From: Pseudomonadota bacterium
GTDB lineage: Bacteria; Pseudomonadota; Gammaproteobacteria; Pseudomonadales; Pseudohongiellaceae
NCBI GenBank assembly: GCA_027621405.1
Contig: JAQCBT010000018.1
Location: forward strand, 23,059 to 87,058
Length of the DNA stretch: 64,000 bases
Direction of reading: 5' to 3'
A program made the position numbers and the translations under genes. The stretch's first letter is position 1, and every line of letters begins with the position of its first letter. The notes under the pieces are model-generated. The model did no database searches. It saw only the letters and a list, made by a program, of their open reading frames with translations, and was not told the DNA's origin. Of the stretch, positions 1 through 9,590 are shown in pieces.

Positions 1-967
1 TGCCTCCGGCGGTAGAGAGTTGGGGCCTCAGCCCGGTCACATCCTCAGTGCACTGGCTAACCACGTCGATCAGGTTTCTGGCAGAGGTCAGGAACGGTTC
101 GCCCGACAGGTGCCACTGGCACTCATACTTGATGCCAGATTTCTGTAACAGCCCTTCTATGCGCCTCCTGATCTCATCCGCGCTAATCTCCGTCGAATAG
201 CGTAGGTTGAAATCCACTTCCAGGGTTTCCGGGATCACGTTATTGGCGCCAACGCCGGAATGAATATTGGAGATCTGAAAGCTTGAAGGAGGGAATGCGG
301 AATTGCCCTGGTCCCAGGTGAGTGCCGCAACTTCCGCCAGTACCGGCAATGCTTCGTGGATTGGATTCAGTGCCAGGTGAGGATAGGCAACATGACCCTT
401 GATGCCTTTCACGATCAATTTGCAACTTAGTGAACCCCGGCGCCCAATCTTGACTGTGTCGCCCAGTTGCGCAGTGCTGCTGGGTTCACCGACGACGCAG
501 TAATCGATATGCAGGCCGCGTTGCTGGAAGGTCTCTACTACCTTGCGGGTACCGTTTATCGCCTGGCCTTCTTCATCGGATGTAATGAGAAAGCCCAGTC
601 GACCATTGAGGCTATGGCTGGCAGAGAATCGTTCAGCAGCGGTAATCATGGCAGCGAGGCTACCCTTCATATCGGCGCTGCCGCGACCAAAGAGATACTC
701 ACCGCGGATGCTGGGCTGAAATGGATCGCTCTCCCATTCGGACACCGGGCCGGGTGGTACAACATCAGTGTGACCGGCAAAGACCAGCAGAGGACCACTA
801 TCACCCTTGTGCGCCCAGAGATTCTCGACATCACCATAGGGAAGTCGCTCGATAGTGAATCCGAGCGCTTCGAGGCGAGTCGCCAGGATATCCTGGCAGC
901 CCTTGTCCCGTGGAGTAACAGAATCGATGGCGATAAGCTGCTTCGCCAGTTCGAGTGTATCGGACAT
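1..967 (-). CDS. dapE: Succinyl-diaminopimelate desuccinylase (partial, 3' end outside window)
   Basis: DapE removes succinate from N-succinyl-LL-2,6-diaminopimelate, giving LL-diaminopimelate for lysine and peptidoglycan. Reading the minus strand from the ATG at 967 gives 322 open codons to the window edge, so about the last 50 residues are outside. Seen: HTDVVPPGP (H66 and D68, metal ligand region), SADMKG (D99), SDEEGQ (catalytic Glu about 132) and VVGEPS. The last visible residues, LRPQLSTAGG, are the usual approach to the C-terminal TSDGRF motif. The gene starts 8 bp after the dapD stop, so the two are co-transcribed. An M20-family paralogue is unlikely given the dapD neighbour. Confidence 0.93.
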   Translation of the reverse strand, partial: MSDTLELAKQLIAIDSVTPRDKGCQDILATRLEALGFTIERLPYGDVENLWAHKGDSGPLLVFAGHTDVVPPGPVSEWESDPFQPSIRGEYLFGRGSADMKGSLAAMITAAERFSASHSLNGRLGFLITSDEEGQAINGTRKVVETFQQRGLHIDYCVVGEPSSTAQLGDTVKIGRRGSLSCKLIVKGIKGHVAYPHLALNPIHEALPVLAEVAALTWDQGNSAFPPSSFQISNIHSGVGANNVIPETLEVDFNLRYSTEISADEIRRRIEGLLQKSGIKYECQWHLSGEPFLTSARNLIDVVSQCTEDVTGLRPQLSTAGG

Positions 968-975
968 AGTGTTCC

Positions 976-2007
976 CTAGTTGTGGCTGTGCAGCTCTTCG
1001 TTGAGGCTGATACTGGTGCGTGTGGGCACGGCTTCTACAGTACCGGTGAGGGAATTGCGCCGAAAGAGCAAGTTCTTGCGCTCGCTAAGCGATCCCGCTT
1101 TCACGGTTTCAATTACTTCTCCCTTGGCATCCAGCACGTTTACCTTGGTGCCACCGGTCACGTACAGGCCCGCCTCCACGATACAACCATCCGCCAGGGG
1201 AAATCCGATACCCGCATTGGCACCGATGAGGCAGTTTTCACCAACCGAGATGATTGTAGTGCCCCCGCCGGAGAGGGTTCCCATGGTGCTGCAACCTCCG
1301 CCGAGATCGCTGTTTTTGCCCACAACCACACCGGCCGAAATGCGCCCTTCGATCATCGCAGTACCCAGGGTGCCGGCATTGAAATTGACAAAGCCCTCAT
1401 GCATGACGGTAGTGCCTTCGCCAATGTAGGCGCCGAGGCGCACACGAGCGGTATCCGCAATACGTACTCCCCTGGGAACGATGTAGTCGGTCATCTTGGG
1501 GAATTTGTCCACCGATTGTACATCCAGGACCCGACCTTGCTTGCGGGCAGCAATCTGGCGGGCTGGCAGGTCATCGAGATCGATCGCGCCATCATCTGTC
1601 CAGGCCAGGTTCTTCAGCACACCAAACAGACCGGTGAGGTTTGCACCGTGTGGTTTGACGAGGCGATGGGACAACAGGTGCAGCTTCAGGAAAGCGGCAG
1701 GAATAGAGGCTGGTGCCTGCTCCAGTTCTTCCACGCAGTACACCAGGGTCTTGTCGCCGCCGCTCACTGAACCCAGCAGGCTTGCTGTGGCTTCGAGGCC
1801 AGCGTTCCTCAATTCATCGAGCAGCGGCTGAATCTGTAGGTCGGCGATTTCGCCAAAGCCAGAGGTATCGCCGGCGATACCTGCGGCTGCTGACAGGATT
1901 CGGTGCTGCGAATCTTCAGGATTCAGTTCTGGCTGCGGGTAATAGACCTCAATAATCTCTCCCCTGGAGTTCGCTGTGGCCATTCCGAGGCCGGTACTTA
2001 AACTCAT
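976..2007 (-). CDS. dapD: 2,3,4,5-tetrahydropyridine-2,6-dicarboxylate N-succinyltransferase
   Basis: DapD succinylates tetrahydrodipicolinate with succinyl-CoA, two steps before DapE in the lysine/DAP pathway. The 343-residue protein has the long N-terminal domain of the Pseudomonas/actinobacterial form (E. coli DapD is about 274 residues). A left-handed beta-helix of hexapeptide repeats follows at about residues 175-290, with GVRIADTARVRLGAYIG, a Gly-rich turn at LGGGCSTMGTLSGGG, and NCLIGANAGIG. The ATG at 2007 opens directly after a short gap to the ArsC-like gene upstream. The order yffB-dapD-dapE is familiar from pseudomonads. Confidence 0.95.
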   Translation of the reverse strand: MSLSTGLGMATANSRGEIIEVYYPQPELNPEDSQHRILSAAAGIAGDTSGFGEIADLQIQPLLDELRNAGLEATASLLGSVSGGDKTLVYCVEELEQAPASIPAAFLKLHLLSHRLVKPHGANLTGLFGVLKNLAWTDDGAIDLDDLPARQIAARKQGRVLDVQSVDKFPKMTDYIVPRGVRIADTARVRLGAYIGEGTTVMHEGFVNFNAGTLGTAMIEGRISAGVVVGKNSDLGGGCSTMGTLSGGGTTIISVGENCLIGANAGIGFPLADGCIVEAGLYVTGGTKVNVLDAKGEVIETVKAGSLSERKNLLFRRNSLTGTVEAVPTRTSISLNEELHSHN

Positions 2008-2057
2008 CTTGCTGTTCCTTTTCTATTGCCGATTTGTCTGGCGCTACGTAGAGCTGT

Positions 2058-2402
2058 CTAAAGCAGGGTTGCCTGCCATTCCTTCTCGTCAAAGCCGATA
2101 AGCCATGATCTACCGTGTTGCAGGATGGGGCGTTTGATGAGCGATGGATTCTCTGTCATCAGGGCAGCCGCGCTATTCACAGTGAGTTTTTCTTTTACGG
2201 CATCGTCCAGCTTGCGCCAGGTCGTACCTCGCTTGTTGATCACCTGCTCCAGAGTGAACCTGGACAGCAACTGCTTCGCCAGCGTGCTATCACAGCCTGA
2301 TTTCTTGTAATCATGAAAATCATAAGCAAGCCCGTTTGCCTGCAACCAGTTACGGGCTTTTTTCATGGTGTCACAGTTGCTGATGCCGTAAATCGTTGTC
2401 AT
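2058..2402 (-). CDS. yffB: ArsC/Spx-family (YffB-like) thioredoxin-fold protein
   Basis: A 114-residue member of the ArsC/Spx family. It has the family N-terminus TTIYGISNCDTMKKA with a single Cys (residue 10) at the start of the first helix, and the later stretch SLIKRPILQHG. The second Cys of classical CXXC proteins is absent, as in YffB. YffB-like proteins are usually annotated as putative glutathione-dependent thiol reductases or Spx-like factors, and their physiological role is poorly defined. Position next to dapD/dapE is a recurring gammaproteobacterial arrangement. Arsenate reduction is possible but not supported by any ars neighbour. Confidence 0.85.
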   Translation of the reverse strand: MTTIYGISNCDTMKKARNWLQANGLAYDFHDYKKSGCDSTLAKQLLSRFTLEQVINKRGTTWRKLDDAVKEKLTVNSAAALMTENPSLIKRPILQHGRSWLIGFDEKEWQATLL

Positions 2403-2453
2403 GTTCTATGGTCTGTCTTGTTGAACTCCCTGGCCTGTTGGGAGTACATCGAT

Positions 2454-5174
2454 CTAGCTCGCAAAACGTGATTCGAGTTCCTGTTTGATCGCTTCCTGGA
2501 GCCTTGTTTTCAGCGCTTCATCATGAAGCGGCAACCCATCCTTGTCGGTCACAAAAAATAAATCCTCTACCCGTTCTCCCAAGGTGGTGATGCGTGCGTC
2601 CTGCAGATTGATATCGTTCTCCGCGAAAACCTTGCCGACACAAGCCAGGATGCCAGGTTGATCGGGACAGTTGAGTTCCAGGGTCGAATAGGGCTTGTCC
2701 GTGGTCTGTAGAAACATTGATTCGATAGGTTTATTGAAATAGCGTTCCTTGCGACTCTGGCGAACTTTGGCAACCGCCATCGGCTTGTTGCCGCTGCGCA
2801 GATGGGTGGCCAGCACGGATTCTATTTCCTGCAGCCGATTCACATTCCTGCCCACTGACCTGCCATCGTGTTCCAGTACCGTGTAGGTATCCATGCAATA
2901 GTCGTTGTTGGAAGTGAAGATTCGGGCACCCTGGATATTCAGATTCAATTTTTCAAAAGCAGCCGTACTATTGGCAAACAGGTAGTCCGCATTCCTTGTA
3001 TAGATAAAAATCAGGGTCGCTCCTTCGACACTGGCGTCTGCCTCGACTTCCCGGAAGGAAATCAATGGCTCATCCGCGTCGAACCTGGAGATCGCTTCCG
3101 TGTGCCAAACGATATTATCCGTGGATTCCCTGACGAAATACTCTTCCGCGGCATTCTGCCAGACCGATTCAATCTGTTGATCGCTGAATCCTTTTTCGTG
3201 CAGTTTTTTACGCGCCGAATCCTTCTTGTCAGCGATACGCTCGGCACGGTTCACCGTATTTTCCAGGCCCAGACGGAACGCACGGGCCGTGTTCAGGTAG
3301 AGTTGGCGGAGCAGGGTGGCGCGCCAGCTATTCCACAACTCCGGATTGGTGGCACAGATATCTGCCACGGTCATGGCGTACAGATAGTCGAGGTGCAGCT
3401 TGTCTCCCATAAGTTCCGCAAACTCGTGAACGACATCCGGATCGCTAATGTCTTTGCGCTGGGCAGTCATGGACATAAGCAGATGCTTGTCTACGATCCA
3501 CGATACCAACTTGGTGTCCCATTCACTCAATCGATGGCGACGACAGAAAGCCTCAGCATCAGCCTTGCCCAGTTCAGAGTGATCGCCGCCACGGCCCTTC
3601 GCGATATCGTGGTAGAGACCGGCGATGTAGAGCAATTCCACTTTAGGCAGATTGCGAGCCACCCGGGCCGCCTCCGGGAATTTCTCCTCGGCTTCCGGTA
3701 GTCGGAACCGGCGCATGTTTTCCACCACTTGCAGGGTATGAGCATCCACGGTGTAGATGTGAAACAGGTCATGCTGCATCTGGCCCGATATTTGTCCGAA
3801 CTCAGGCAGGTAACGACCAAGAATTCCGTAGCGTGCCATGCGTCGCAGGTGCAGGGTCATCTTGTGCGGGGAGCGCAGTAGTTCCATGAACAGGGATACG
3901 TTGCGGATGTCCTGCCGGAAGTCTTCATCGATCAGGCGTCGGCTGTCTCGCAGTAGCCGGATAGTACTTGCCCTTATTCCCTCGATATCGGGGTTCTGCG
4001 CCATCAACACGAAAATTTCCATGAGCGCGAAGGGGCTGCGATTGAATATATTGCTGTCGACGACTTCGATATAGTCATTGCGTAACTGGAAGCGTTTATT
4101 GAGTGGTTTCAGACGCTCCTTCTCACCGGCCCTCAGGATGACTTCATCGAAGTGCTGCAATATCACATCGTTCAGTTCACGCAGGTTGGCTACGGCACGG
4201 TAGTACTGCTTCATCAGCTTTTCCACACCGAGTGAATTCTCGTCGTCCTCGTAGCCGAACAGGCGCGCCAGCTCTCTCTGCTTGTCGAAGAGCAGGCGAT
4301 CCTCGCTGCGTCCTTCGAGATAATGCAATCCATAGCGCAGCTTCCACAGGAATTGCTGCCCCTTGTTCAGCATGGCTTCCTCGGAGGGTTTGAGAAAGCC
4401 GAGTTCCACCAGATCCTGGAAAGAACTGGCGCCGAAATGCCGCTTAATCACCCAGGCGATTGTCTGGATGTCGCGTAAACCGCCAGGTGAGGTCTTGATG
4501 TTGGGTTCCAATGCGTAGTCGACGTCATGGAAGCGCTTATGGCGTAGAGCCTGCTCATCCAGCTTGGCGCGCAGGAATTTCTTGATCGGCCAGACTCGCT
4601 TGTTGTTCGTGGCCTCATGCATTAGTTGCAGGAGATCGTCTGCGCCGGTAATGGTCCTGGTTTCCATTAGAGCAGTGGCGACAGTGATATCCTTGATGGC
4701 TTCCTGCTTGCACTGCTTGACCGAGCGCACACTGTGGCCGATCTCCAGCCCGATATCCCACAGCAGGGTACAGAATGCGCTTATGCAATCCTTGTATTTC
4801 GCATTGCGGTCCTTGCGGGTGAGGATTAACAGGTCAATATCGGAATGGGGGAGTAGCTCGCCGCGCCCATATCCGCCCACGGCGAGCAGGGCGATATCTG
4901 TCTGGTCTGACCAGTTCTGCTGTTGCCAGGCGAGGGTTAGTATCTGATCGATTACCCAGGCCCGTCCCCGTACGATCTCGGTGATGTTCAGATTCTGCTT
5001 GTAGCGTTCATCGAGGATGGCACTTGCGCGATTGATGGCTTCGCGCAACAAGGGTATGAGTTTGCCCTCGTTAGCAATGGCGGCCTTCAAACCTTCAAGG
5101 TCGAGTAATTCTGCGCCTGCTTCGACGCTGGACTGAACTGCTGCCTCCGCGATTGAAAGAGTATCGAAGCTCAC
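2454..5174 (-). CDS. glnD: Bifunctional PII uridylyltransferase / uridylyl-removing enzyme
   Basis: GlnD is the glutamine sensor: it adds UMP to PII proteins when glutamine is low and removes it when glutamine is high. The 906-residue protein has a nucleotidyltransferase domain with GGYGRGELLPHSDID (metal Asp pair about 112 and 114). An HD hydrolase domain follows around residues 460-620 (LYHDIAKGRGGDHSELG). Two C-terminal ACT domains bind glutamine (about 730-800, and 835-905 with LNCPDQPGILACVG). Length is close to E. coli GlnD (890). The start overlaps the map stop by 4 bp, so map and glnD are translationally coupled. Confidence 0.97.
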   Translation of the reverse strand: MSFDTLSIAEAAVQSSVEAGAELLDLEGLKAAIANEGKLIPLLREAINRASAILDERYKQNLNITEIVRGRAWVIDQILTLAWQQQNWSDQTDIALLAVGGYGRGELLPHSDIDLLILTRKDRNAKYKDCISAFCTLLWDIGLEIGHSVRSVKQCKQEAIKDITVATALMETRTITGADDLLQLMHEATNNKRVWPIKKFLRAKLDEQALRHKRFHDVDYALEPNIKTSPGGLRDIQTIAWVIKRHFGASSFQDLVELGFLKPSEEAMLNKGQQFLWKLRYGLHYLEGRSEDRLLFDKQRELARLFGYEDDENSLGVEKLMKQYYRAVANLRELNDVILQHFDEVILRAGEKERLKPLNKRFQLRNDYIEVVDSNIFNRSPFALMEIFVLMAQNPDIEGIRASTIRLLRDSRRLIDEDFRQDIRNVSLFMELLRSPHKMTLHLRRMARYGILGRYLPEFGQISGQMQHDLFHIYTVDAHTLQVVENMRRFRLPEAEEKFPEAARVARNLPKVELLYIAGLYHDIAKGRGGDHSELGKADAEAFCRRHRLSEWDTKLVSWIVDKHLLMSMTAQRKDISDPDVVHEFAELMGDKLHLDYLYAMTVADICATNPELWNSWRATLLRQLYLNTARAFRLGLENTVNRAERIADKKDSARKKLHEKGFSDQQIESVWQNAAEEYFVRESTDNIVWHTEAISRFDADEPLISFREVEADASVEGATLIFIYTRNADYLFANSTAAFEKLNLNIQGARIFTSNNDYCMDTYTVLEHDGRSVGRNVNRLQEIESVLATHLRSGNKPMAVAKVRQSRKERYFNKPIESMFLQTTDKPYSTLELNCPDQPGILACVGKVFAENDINLQDARITTLGERVEDLFFVTDKDGLPLHDEALKTRLQEAIKQELESRFAS

Positions 5175-5944
5175 AGGTTTTCATCGTGGCGACGGGTCAA
5201 TACTTCACACCCGTCTGCGGTTACCGCCAATGTATGTTCCCACTGGGCAGAGAGTCGGCGATCCTTGGTAGTAACGGTCCAGCCATCTTTCCTGGAGAGC
5301 TTCGTATAGCGGCTACCGGCGTTTAACATCGGTTCTATAGTAAACGTCATGCCTTCGCGGAGTTCCGTGCCGGTATTGGGTCGCCCGAAGTGCAGGACCT
5401 GGGGCTCTTCATGGAAGATACGTCCGATGCCGTGCCCACAGTACTCGCGTACGATCGAATAATTATTCGCTTCTCCATGTTGCTGGATGACATGCCCAAT
5501 ATCTCCCAGCGTGCATCCCGGGCGCACGATGTCGATGGCCTTGTATAGGCATTCCTGGGTGACCCGGATTAGCCTCTTGGCATGATCTGGTACCTCACCC
5601 ACGCAAAACATCTTGCTGGTGTCGCCATGGAAGCCGTCCTTGATCACGGTTACATCAATGTTGATGATGTCCCCTGACTTCAGAATCTTGCCGTCGCTGG
5701 GTATGCCATGGCAGATGACATGGTTTACCGATGTGCAGATAGATTTTGGGAAGCCGTTGTAGTTGAGCGGGGCAGGGATGGCATGCTGCTTGTTCACTAT
5801 ATAGTCATGACAGATCCTGTCCAGTTCGCCGGTGCTGATCCCGGGTTGTACGTGGGAACCGATCATGTCGAGGACTTCGGCCGCAAGCTGGCCGGCGACC
5901 CGCATTTTATCTACTTCTTCGGGCGACTTGATATGGATACTCAT
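5171..5944 (-). CDS. map: Type I methionine aminopeptidase
   Basis: Removes the N-terminal methionine from nascent proteins in the cytosol. The 257-residue pita-bread fold protein has all expected metal ligands: the two Asp in INIDVTVIKDGFHGD, the His in GHGIGRIFHEE, the Glu in TFTIEP and the Glu in QWEHTL. The length fits the bacterial type Ia enzyme (E. coli 264). It is transcribed away from rpsB, the usual divergent arrangement, and overlaps glnD by 4 bp at its 3' end. Confidence 0.96.
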   Translation of the reverse strand: MSIHIKSPEEVDKMRVAGQLAAEVLDMIGSHVQPGISTGELDRICHDYIVNKQHAIPAPLNYNGFPKSICTSVNHVICHGIPSDGKILKSGDIINIDVTVIKDGFHGDTSKMFCVGEVPDHAKRLIRVTQECLYKAIDIVRPGCTLGDIGHVIQQHGEANNYSIVREYCGHGIGRIFHEEPQVLHFGRPNTGTELREGMTFTIEPMLNAGSRYTKLSRKDGWTVTTKDRRLSAQWEHTLAVTADGCEVLTRRHDENL

Positions 5945-6091
5945 GGATGCAGGGACTGGTCAAATAGCTGATTTTACGAAGCCGGGTATTTTAATGTACT
6001 CGGGGTGCCAGTAACAGGGACAAGTAGCCTGTGCCGGGCTCTGGGCGCTGAGGTCGCCGCTGAGTTTTCAATAAGGACTGCTCCTAAGATA

Positions 6092-6487
6092 GTCAGGTGC
6101 CACCGGGGGGGTGATGCATGCAGGAAGGCCTTTCTTGGACACGCCGTGAATACATCCCTGTAGGCTCGGGCGCGGCTTGGCCGCCAGGGATGGCGGTACT
6201 GCAGGAAATGCAGGAGCAATTTCCTGCCCCTGCCGCGCACGGTCCAATAAAGGCCTTCCTGCCTCCATTCCCGCGTGGATTCGAGCTATTTTCAATAGAT
6301 AAATTATTAGATTTCAATAAGTTGGAAAGGTTTGTGGTATTTCTGCTTCTTGCTGGCGGACTTGCAAGATGTTTGCAGGGAAGGTGGCCGCCCGGGGCTG
6401 CGAGACCGTGGCGCGACAGGGATGTCGCGCCAGAGCGTACAGGGATGTATTCACAGCGTGTCTCGCAGTCCCAGGCGGCCACCTGAC
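6092..6487. repeat. Nested inverted-repeat element with two copies of a 39-bp unit (REPIN/MITE-like)
   Basis: Two copies of a 39-bp unit lie in opposite orientation at 6138-6176 and 6424-6462. They match at 35 of 39 positions and share the core TGAATACATCCCTGTA. Copy A sits inside an exact 13-bp inverted repeat (CAGGAAGGCCTTT, 6121-6133 and 6249-6261). Copy B sits inside an imperfect inverted repeat of about 26 bp per arm, 6382-6484, beginning AGGTGGCC and ending GGCCACCT. An outermost 8-bp pair, GTCAGGTG (6092-6099) and CACCTGAC (6480-6487), encloses everything. No gene is encoded. The pattern is that of REP doublets or a miniature non-autonomous element in the map-rpsB gap. No third copy was seen in the window. 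Confidence 0.8.
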
Positions 6488-6526
6488 CTTTGCACTACAA
6501 ACGAACATGGAAATCCACGTAAAATC

Positions 6527-6555
6527 TTCCTGAAAACACCAGATTATGGTATAAA
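6527..6555 (+). promoter_or_regulatory. Candidate sigma-70 promoter of rpsB
   Basis: TTCCTG (6527-6532) and TATAAA (6550-6555) are separated by 17 bp. This is the best match upstream of rpsB, although the -35 is weak. It would give a leader of about 150 nt that begins with a small hairpin around GTCGGTATGCCGAT. Long rpsB leaders with autogenous control by S2 are known in gammaproteobacteria (the t44 / S2 leader), and this leader could be one; that is inference. Confidence 0.4.
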
Positions 6556-6713
6556 GCGCCCCGCTCTGGAGTCGGTATGCCGATTTCGGGCTTAATTTAA
6601 CTATTTAACGTCGCACATACACCGACACATGGTCTTTGGGTGCCTGACCGCGTTCACGCGAGAAGGTTTAGTCATGGGGTGTATGGAGGCCTAACCCAAA
6701 CATAGGTATTGAA

Positions 6714-7721
6714 ATGACTGTAAGCATGAAAGAAATGCTCCGTGCAGGAGTGCATTTCGGGCACCAGTGTCGCTACTGGAACCCAAAAATGGAGCCATAC
6801 ATCTTTGGCGCCAGAAACAAGATTCATATCATCAACCTGGAACACACAGTTCCGGCTCTCCAATCAGCCCTCGACCAGGTAACCAGCCTGGCTGACAAGA
6901 AGAAGAAGATTCTTTTTGTCGGTACCAAGCGGGCGGCAGCCAAGATCGTCAGGGAGCAGGCAGAACGCGCCGGTATGCCCTATGTGAATCATCGCTGGCT
7001 GGGCGGCATGCTCACCAACTACAAGACGATTCGCGGTTCGATCAAGCGCCTGAAAGAACTGGAAACCCAGGAAGCCGATGGCACCTTCCGCCGCCTGACC
7101 AAGAAAGAAGCATTGATGCTGACCCGCGCCAAAGAAAAACTGGAGCGCAGCATCGGTGGTATCAAGGATATGGGTGGACTTCCGGATGCCCTGTTCGTAA
7201 TTGACGTCGAGCACGAGCGTATCGCGATCACCGAGGCCAACAGCCTTAAGATTCCGGTGATTGGCGTGGTGGACACCAATAGTGATCCAGCTGGTGTGGA
7301 CTATGTAATTCCTGGCAACGACGACGCTATCCGCGCTATTCAGCTCTATGCCGAAGCAGTAGCAAATGCCTGCATCGAGGGCACCAAGCGTAGTGGCCCC
7401 GATGGTGGAACCAGCGAATTCGTTGAGATCGATGACAGCGAAGAGGAAGCGCTGGCGGCCACGACTGCCAAAGCGAAGGCGGAAATCAAGGCGGCTGAGA
7501 AACCAGCAGCAACAGAAGCGGCAGTAGAAGAAGCTGACGCGAAGGCTGAAGGTGAAGAGGCTCAGGAAGCCGCAGCGGCGGATGACAGCGAAGCGGCCAA
7601 GAAGGCTCCAGCCAAGAAGAAAGTTGCAGCCAAGAAGAAGGTTGCTGTAAAGAAGGCGCCCGCCAAGAAGAAAGCGCCTGCCAAGAAGAAGGCTACTGCC
7701 AAGAGCGCAGATAGCGAGTAG
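6714..7721 (+). CDS. rpsB: 30S ribosomal protein S2 with long Lys/Ala/Pro-rich C-terminal tail
   Basis: S2 is needed for S1 binding and 30S function. Residues 1-226 are a normal S2 ([57 protein letters not shown]). The protein then continues to 335 residues, about 95 more than E. coli S2 (241). Residues 231-295 are acidic and Ala-rich. Residues 296-330 are a run of Ala-Lys-Lys/Pro-Ala-Lys-Lys repeats like histone H1 tails. The reading frame is continuous and ends just before an inter-gene terminator, so the tail is encoded, not a missed stop. First gene of the rpsB-tsf-pyrH-frr series. Confidence 0.97.
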   Translation: MTVSMKEMLRAGVHFGHQCRYWNPKMEPYIFGARNKIHIINLEHTVPALQSALDQVTSLADKKKKILFVGTKRAAAKIVREQAERAGMPYVNHRWLGGMLTNYKTIRGSIKRLKELETQEADGTFRRLTKKEALMLTRAKEKLERSIGGIKDMGGLPDALFVIDVEHERIAITEANSLKIPVIGVVDTNSDPAGVDYVIPGNDDAIRAIQLYAEAVANACIEGTKRSGPDGGTSEFVEIDDSEEEALAATTAKAKAEIKAAEKPAATEAAVEEADAKAEGEEAQEAAAADDSEAAKKAPAKKKVAAKKKVAVKKAPAKKKAPAKKKATAKSADSE

Positions 7722-7790
7722 TACACCATATAAGTTGTCAGCGTGAGCCCAGGCTCAGCCGTTGGCACGGCATCCCGCAGAGGATGTATT

Positions 7791-7812
7791 AGGGGGCTTT
7801 AGCCCCCTTTTC
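7791..7812 (+). terminator. Rho-independent terminator/attenuator between rpsB and tsf
   Basis: GGGGGC (7792-7797), loop TTTA, GCCCCC (7802-7807), then TTTTC. It lies 70 bp after the rpsB stop and 64 bp before tsf. It probably lowers tsf transcription relative to rpsB, as an attenuator does at the same place in E. coli. A weaker hairpin TGAGCC/GGCTCA precedes it at 7744-7757. Confidence 0.85.
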
Positions 7813-7875
7813 ATAGATAGTGCAAATTGACCGCTAAGGGAGTCTGGGCTCCTTTGACAAAGACGAGGCAAGATA

Positions 7876-8745
7876 ATGGCAAATATTACTGCAAGCATGG
7901 TTAAGGAACTGCGTGAGCGCACCGGTCTTGGCATGATGGATTGCAAGAAGGCATTGGCAGATGCTGATGGTGATATGGAGAAGGCGATTGAAGATCTGCG
8001 CAAGGCGAGTGGCCTGAAGGCCGCCAAGAAAGCCAGCCGTGTGGCCGCCGAAGGCGTGGTACTCACCAAGATTGACGATGAAGGTACCTATGGTGTGATC
8101 CTCGAAGTAAACAGTGAGACTGACTTCGTGGCCCGCGATGACAATTTCCTGGCATTTGCCGATCAGGCGCTGGATGCTGCGTTTACCAACCGCGAAGCAG
8201 ATGTTGCTGCGATTCTTGATAGCGGTGTGGAAGAAGCACGCCAGGCTCTCGTGCAAAAGATTGGTGAGAACATCAATGTGCGTCGTATTGGACGCATCGC
8301 CCTGGAAGGCGATGGTGGCATCGTGGAGAGCTATATCCACAATAACAAGATTGGTGTCCTGATTGCGTTACAGGGTGGTGATGAAGCCCTCGCACGCGAT
8401 GTCGCCATGCATATTGCTGCTGTGAATCCCATGGTTGTTCGCGCCGAGGATGTGCCTGAGGATGTTTTGGCCAAGGAGTCAGAAATTTATTCAGCGCAGG
8501 CGCGTGAGAGCGGCAAGCCGGAAGAAATTATCGAGAAGATGATTCAGGGCAGGCTGCGCAAGTTCATCGCGGAAGTTACGTTGCTGGAGCAGCCTTTCGT
8601 GAAAGATCCCGACACCACTATCAGTGCCTTGCTGAAGCAGTCTGACGCGGATGTGATCAGCTTCCTGCGCTTCGAAGTGGGTGAAGGCATCGAGAAAGAA
8701 GAAGAAGACTTCGCTGCCGAAGTAGCGGCACAATTGGCCGGGTAA
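7876..8745 (+). CDS. tsf: Elongation factor Ts
   Basis: EF-Ts is the nucleotide exchange factor that releases GDP from EF-Tu. The 289-residue protein starts [27 protein letters not shown] (N-terminal UBA-like domain). It carries the EF-Tu contact motif in the region [14 protein letters not shown] (about residues 76-90) and ends in the usual core subdomains. E. coli EF-Ts is 283 residues. The start ATG follows a GACGAGGCAAG ribosome-binding region. Confidence 0.97.
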   Translation: MANITASMVKELRERTGLGMMDCKKALADADGDMEKAIEDLRKASGLKAAKKASRVAAEGVVLTKIDDEGTYGVILEVNSETDFVARDDNFLAFADQALDAAFTNREADVAAILDSGVEEARQALVQKIGENINVRRIGRIALEGDGGIVESYIHNNKIGVLIALQGGDEALARDVAMHIAAVNPMVVRAEDVPEDVLAKESEIYSAQARESGKPEEIIEKMIQGRLRKFIAEVTLLEQPFVKDPDTTISALLKQSDADVISFLRFEVGEGIEKEEEDFAAEVAAQLAG

Positions 8746-8767
8746 ACTAATCGGGAGTTGCAACACC

Positions 8768-9487
8768 ATGCCCCAAAGGGATCGCAAGTATAATCGAATC
8801 CTTCTGAAACTCTCCGGTGAGGCTCTCACCGGGGAAGCAGATTTCGGTATTGATCCCAAGGTGCTGGACCGTATGGCTGTCGAAGTAGGGCAGTTGATCG
8901 GCCTCGGCGTCCAGGTAGGCATGGTGATCGGTGGCGGTAACCTGTTCCGCGGTGCGGCTCTGCATGCCGCCGGTATGGAGCGGGTTACTGGCGACCATAT
9001 GGGAATGCTGGCCACGGTGATGAATGCGCTGGCCATGCGGGATGCTCTAGAACGCGCAGGCATTCCGACCCGGGTGATGTCGGCCATCCAGATGAGTGGC
9101 GTTGTTGAACACTACGATCGCCGCAACGCCATCCGCTACCTGAATGCGGGTGATGTGGTTATCTTCTCTGCTGGTACAGGTAATCCATTCTTTACTACCG
9201 ATTCCGCCGCCTGTCTGCGGGGAATTGAGATTGATGCCGACCTGATCCTCAAGGCGACCAAGGTCGATGGCGTGTATTCCGCCGATCCAGAAAAATTCCC
9301 CGATGCCGTAAAATTTGAATGCCTGAGCTATGACGAAGTGATCGAAAAGAAGCTGGGCGTTATGGATCTCACCGCAATCTGTCTCAGCAGGGACCATGAG
9401 ATTCCGATCAAGGTATTTAACATGAACCGCCCCGGCGCCTTGCTGGACAACGTGATGGGCAAGACTGACGGCACCCTGATCAAGTAG
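8768..9487 (+). CDS. pyrH: UMP kinase
   Basis: Phosphorylates UMP to UDP, feeding pyrimidine nucleotide and UDP-sugar pools. It belongs to the amino-acid-kinase fold family, unlike eukaryotic UMP kinases. The 239 residues show [14 protein letters not shown] (phosphate loop), [12 protein letters not shown], and [19 protein letters not shown] (nucleotide binding). It lies 22 bp after tsf and is probably co-transcribed with tsf and frr. Confidence 0.97.
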   Translation: MPQRDRKYNRILLKLSGEALTGEADFGIDPKVLDRMAVEVGQLIGLGVQVGMVIGGGNLFRGAALHAAGMERVTGDHMGMLATVMNALAMRDALERAGIPTRVMSAIQMSGVVEHYDRRNAIRYLNAGDVVIFSAGTGNPFFTTDSAACLRGIEIDADLILKATKVDGVYSADPEKFPDAVKFECLSYDEVIEKKLGVMDLTAICLSRDHEIPIKVFNMNRPGALLDNVMGKTDGTLIK

Positions 9488-9590
9488 TATTGCTTGCTTG
9501 GCGCTTCTCGCCCGGTAATGATCAGGTACAACCAGACACCTGCCAGAACGCCTTTAGGCGACGCAGGTATAAACTAAACGAGGCTTTTAG

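Noticed and set aside
982..1770. A 262-codon plus-strand frame opposite dapD
   Set aside because: Shadow of the dapD coding sequence; no family resemblance.
2868..3701. A 277-codon plus-strand frame opposite glnD
   Set aside because: Antisense to the HD and linker domains of GlnD; no independent evidence.
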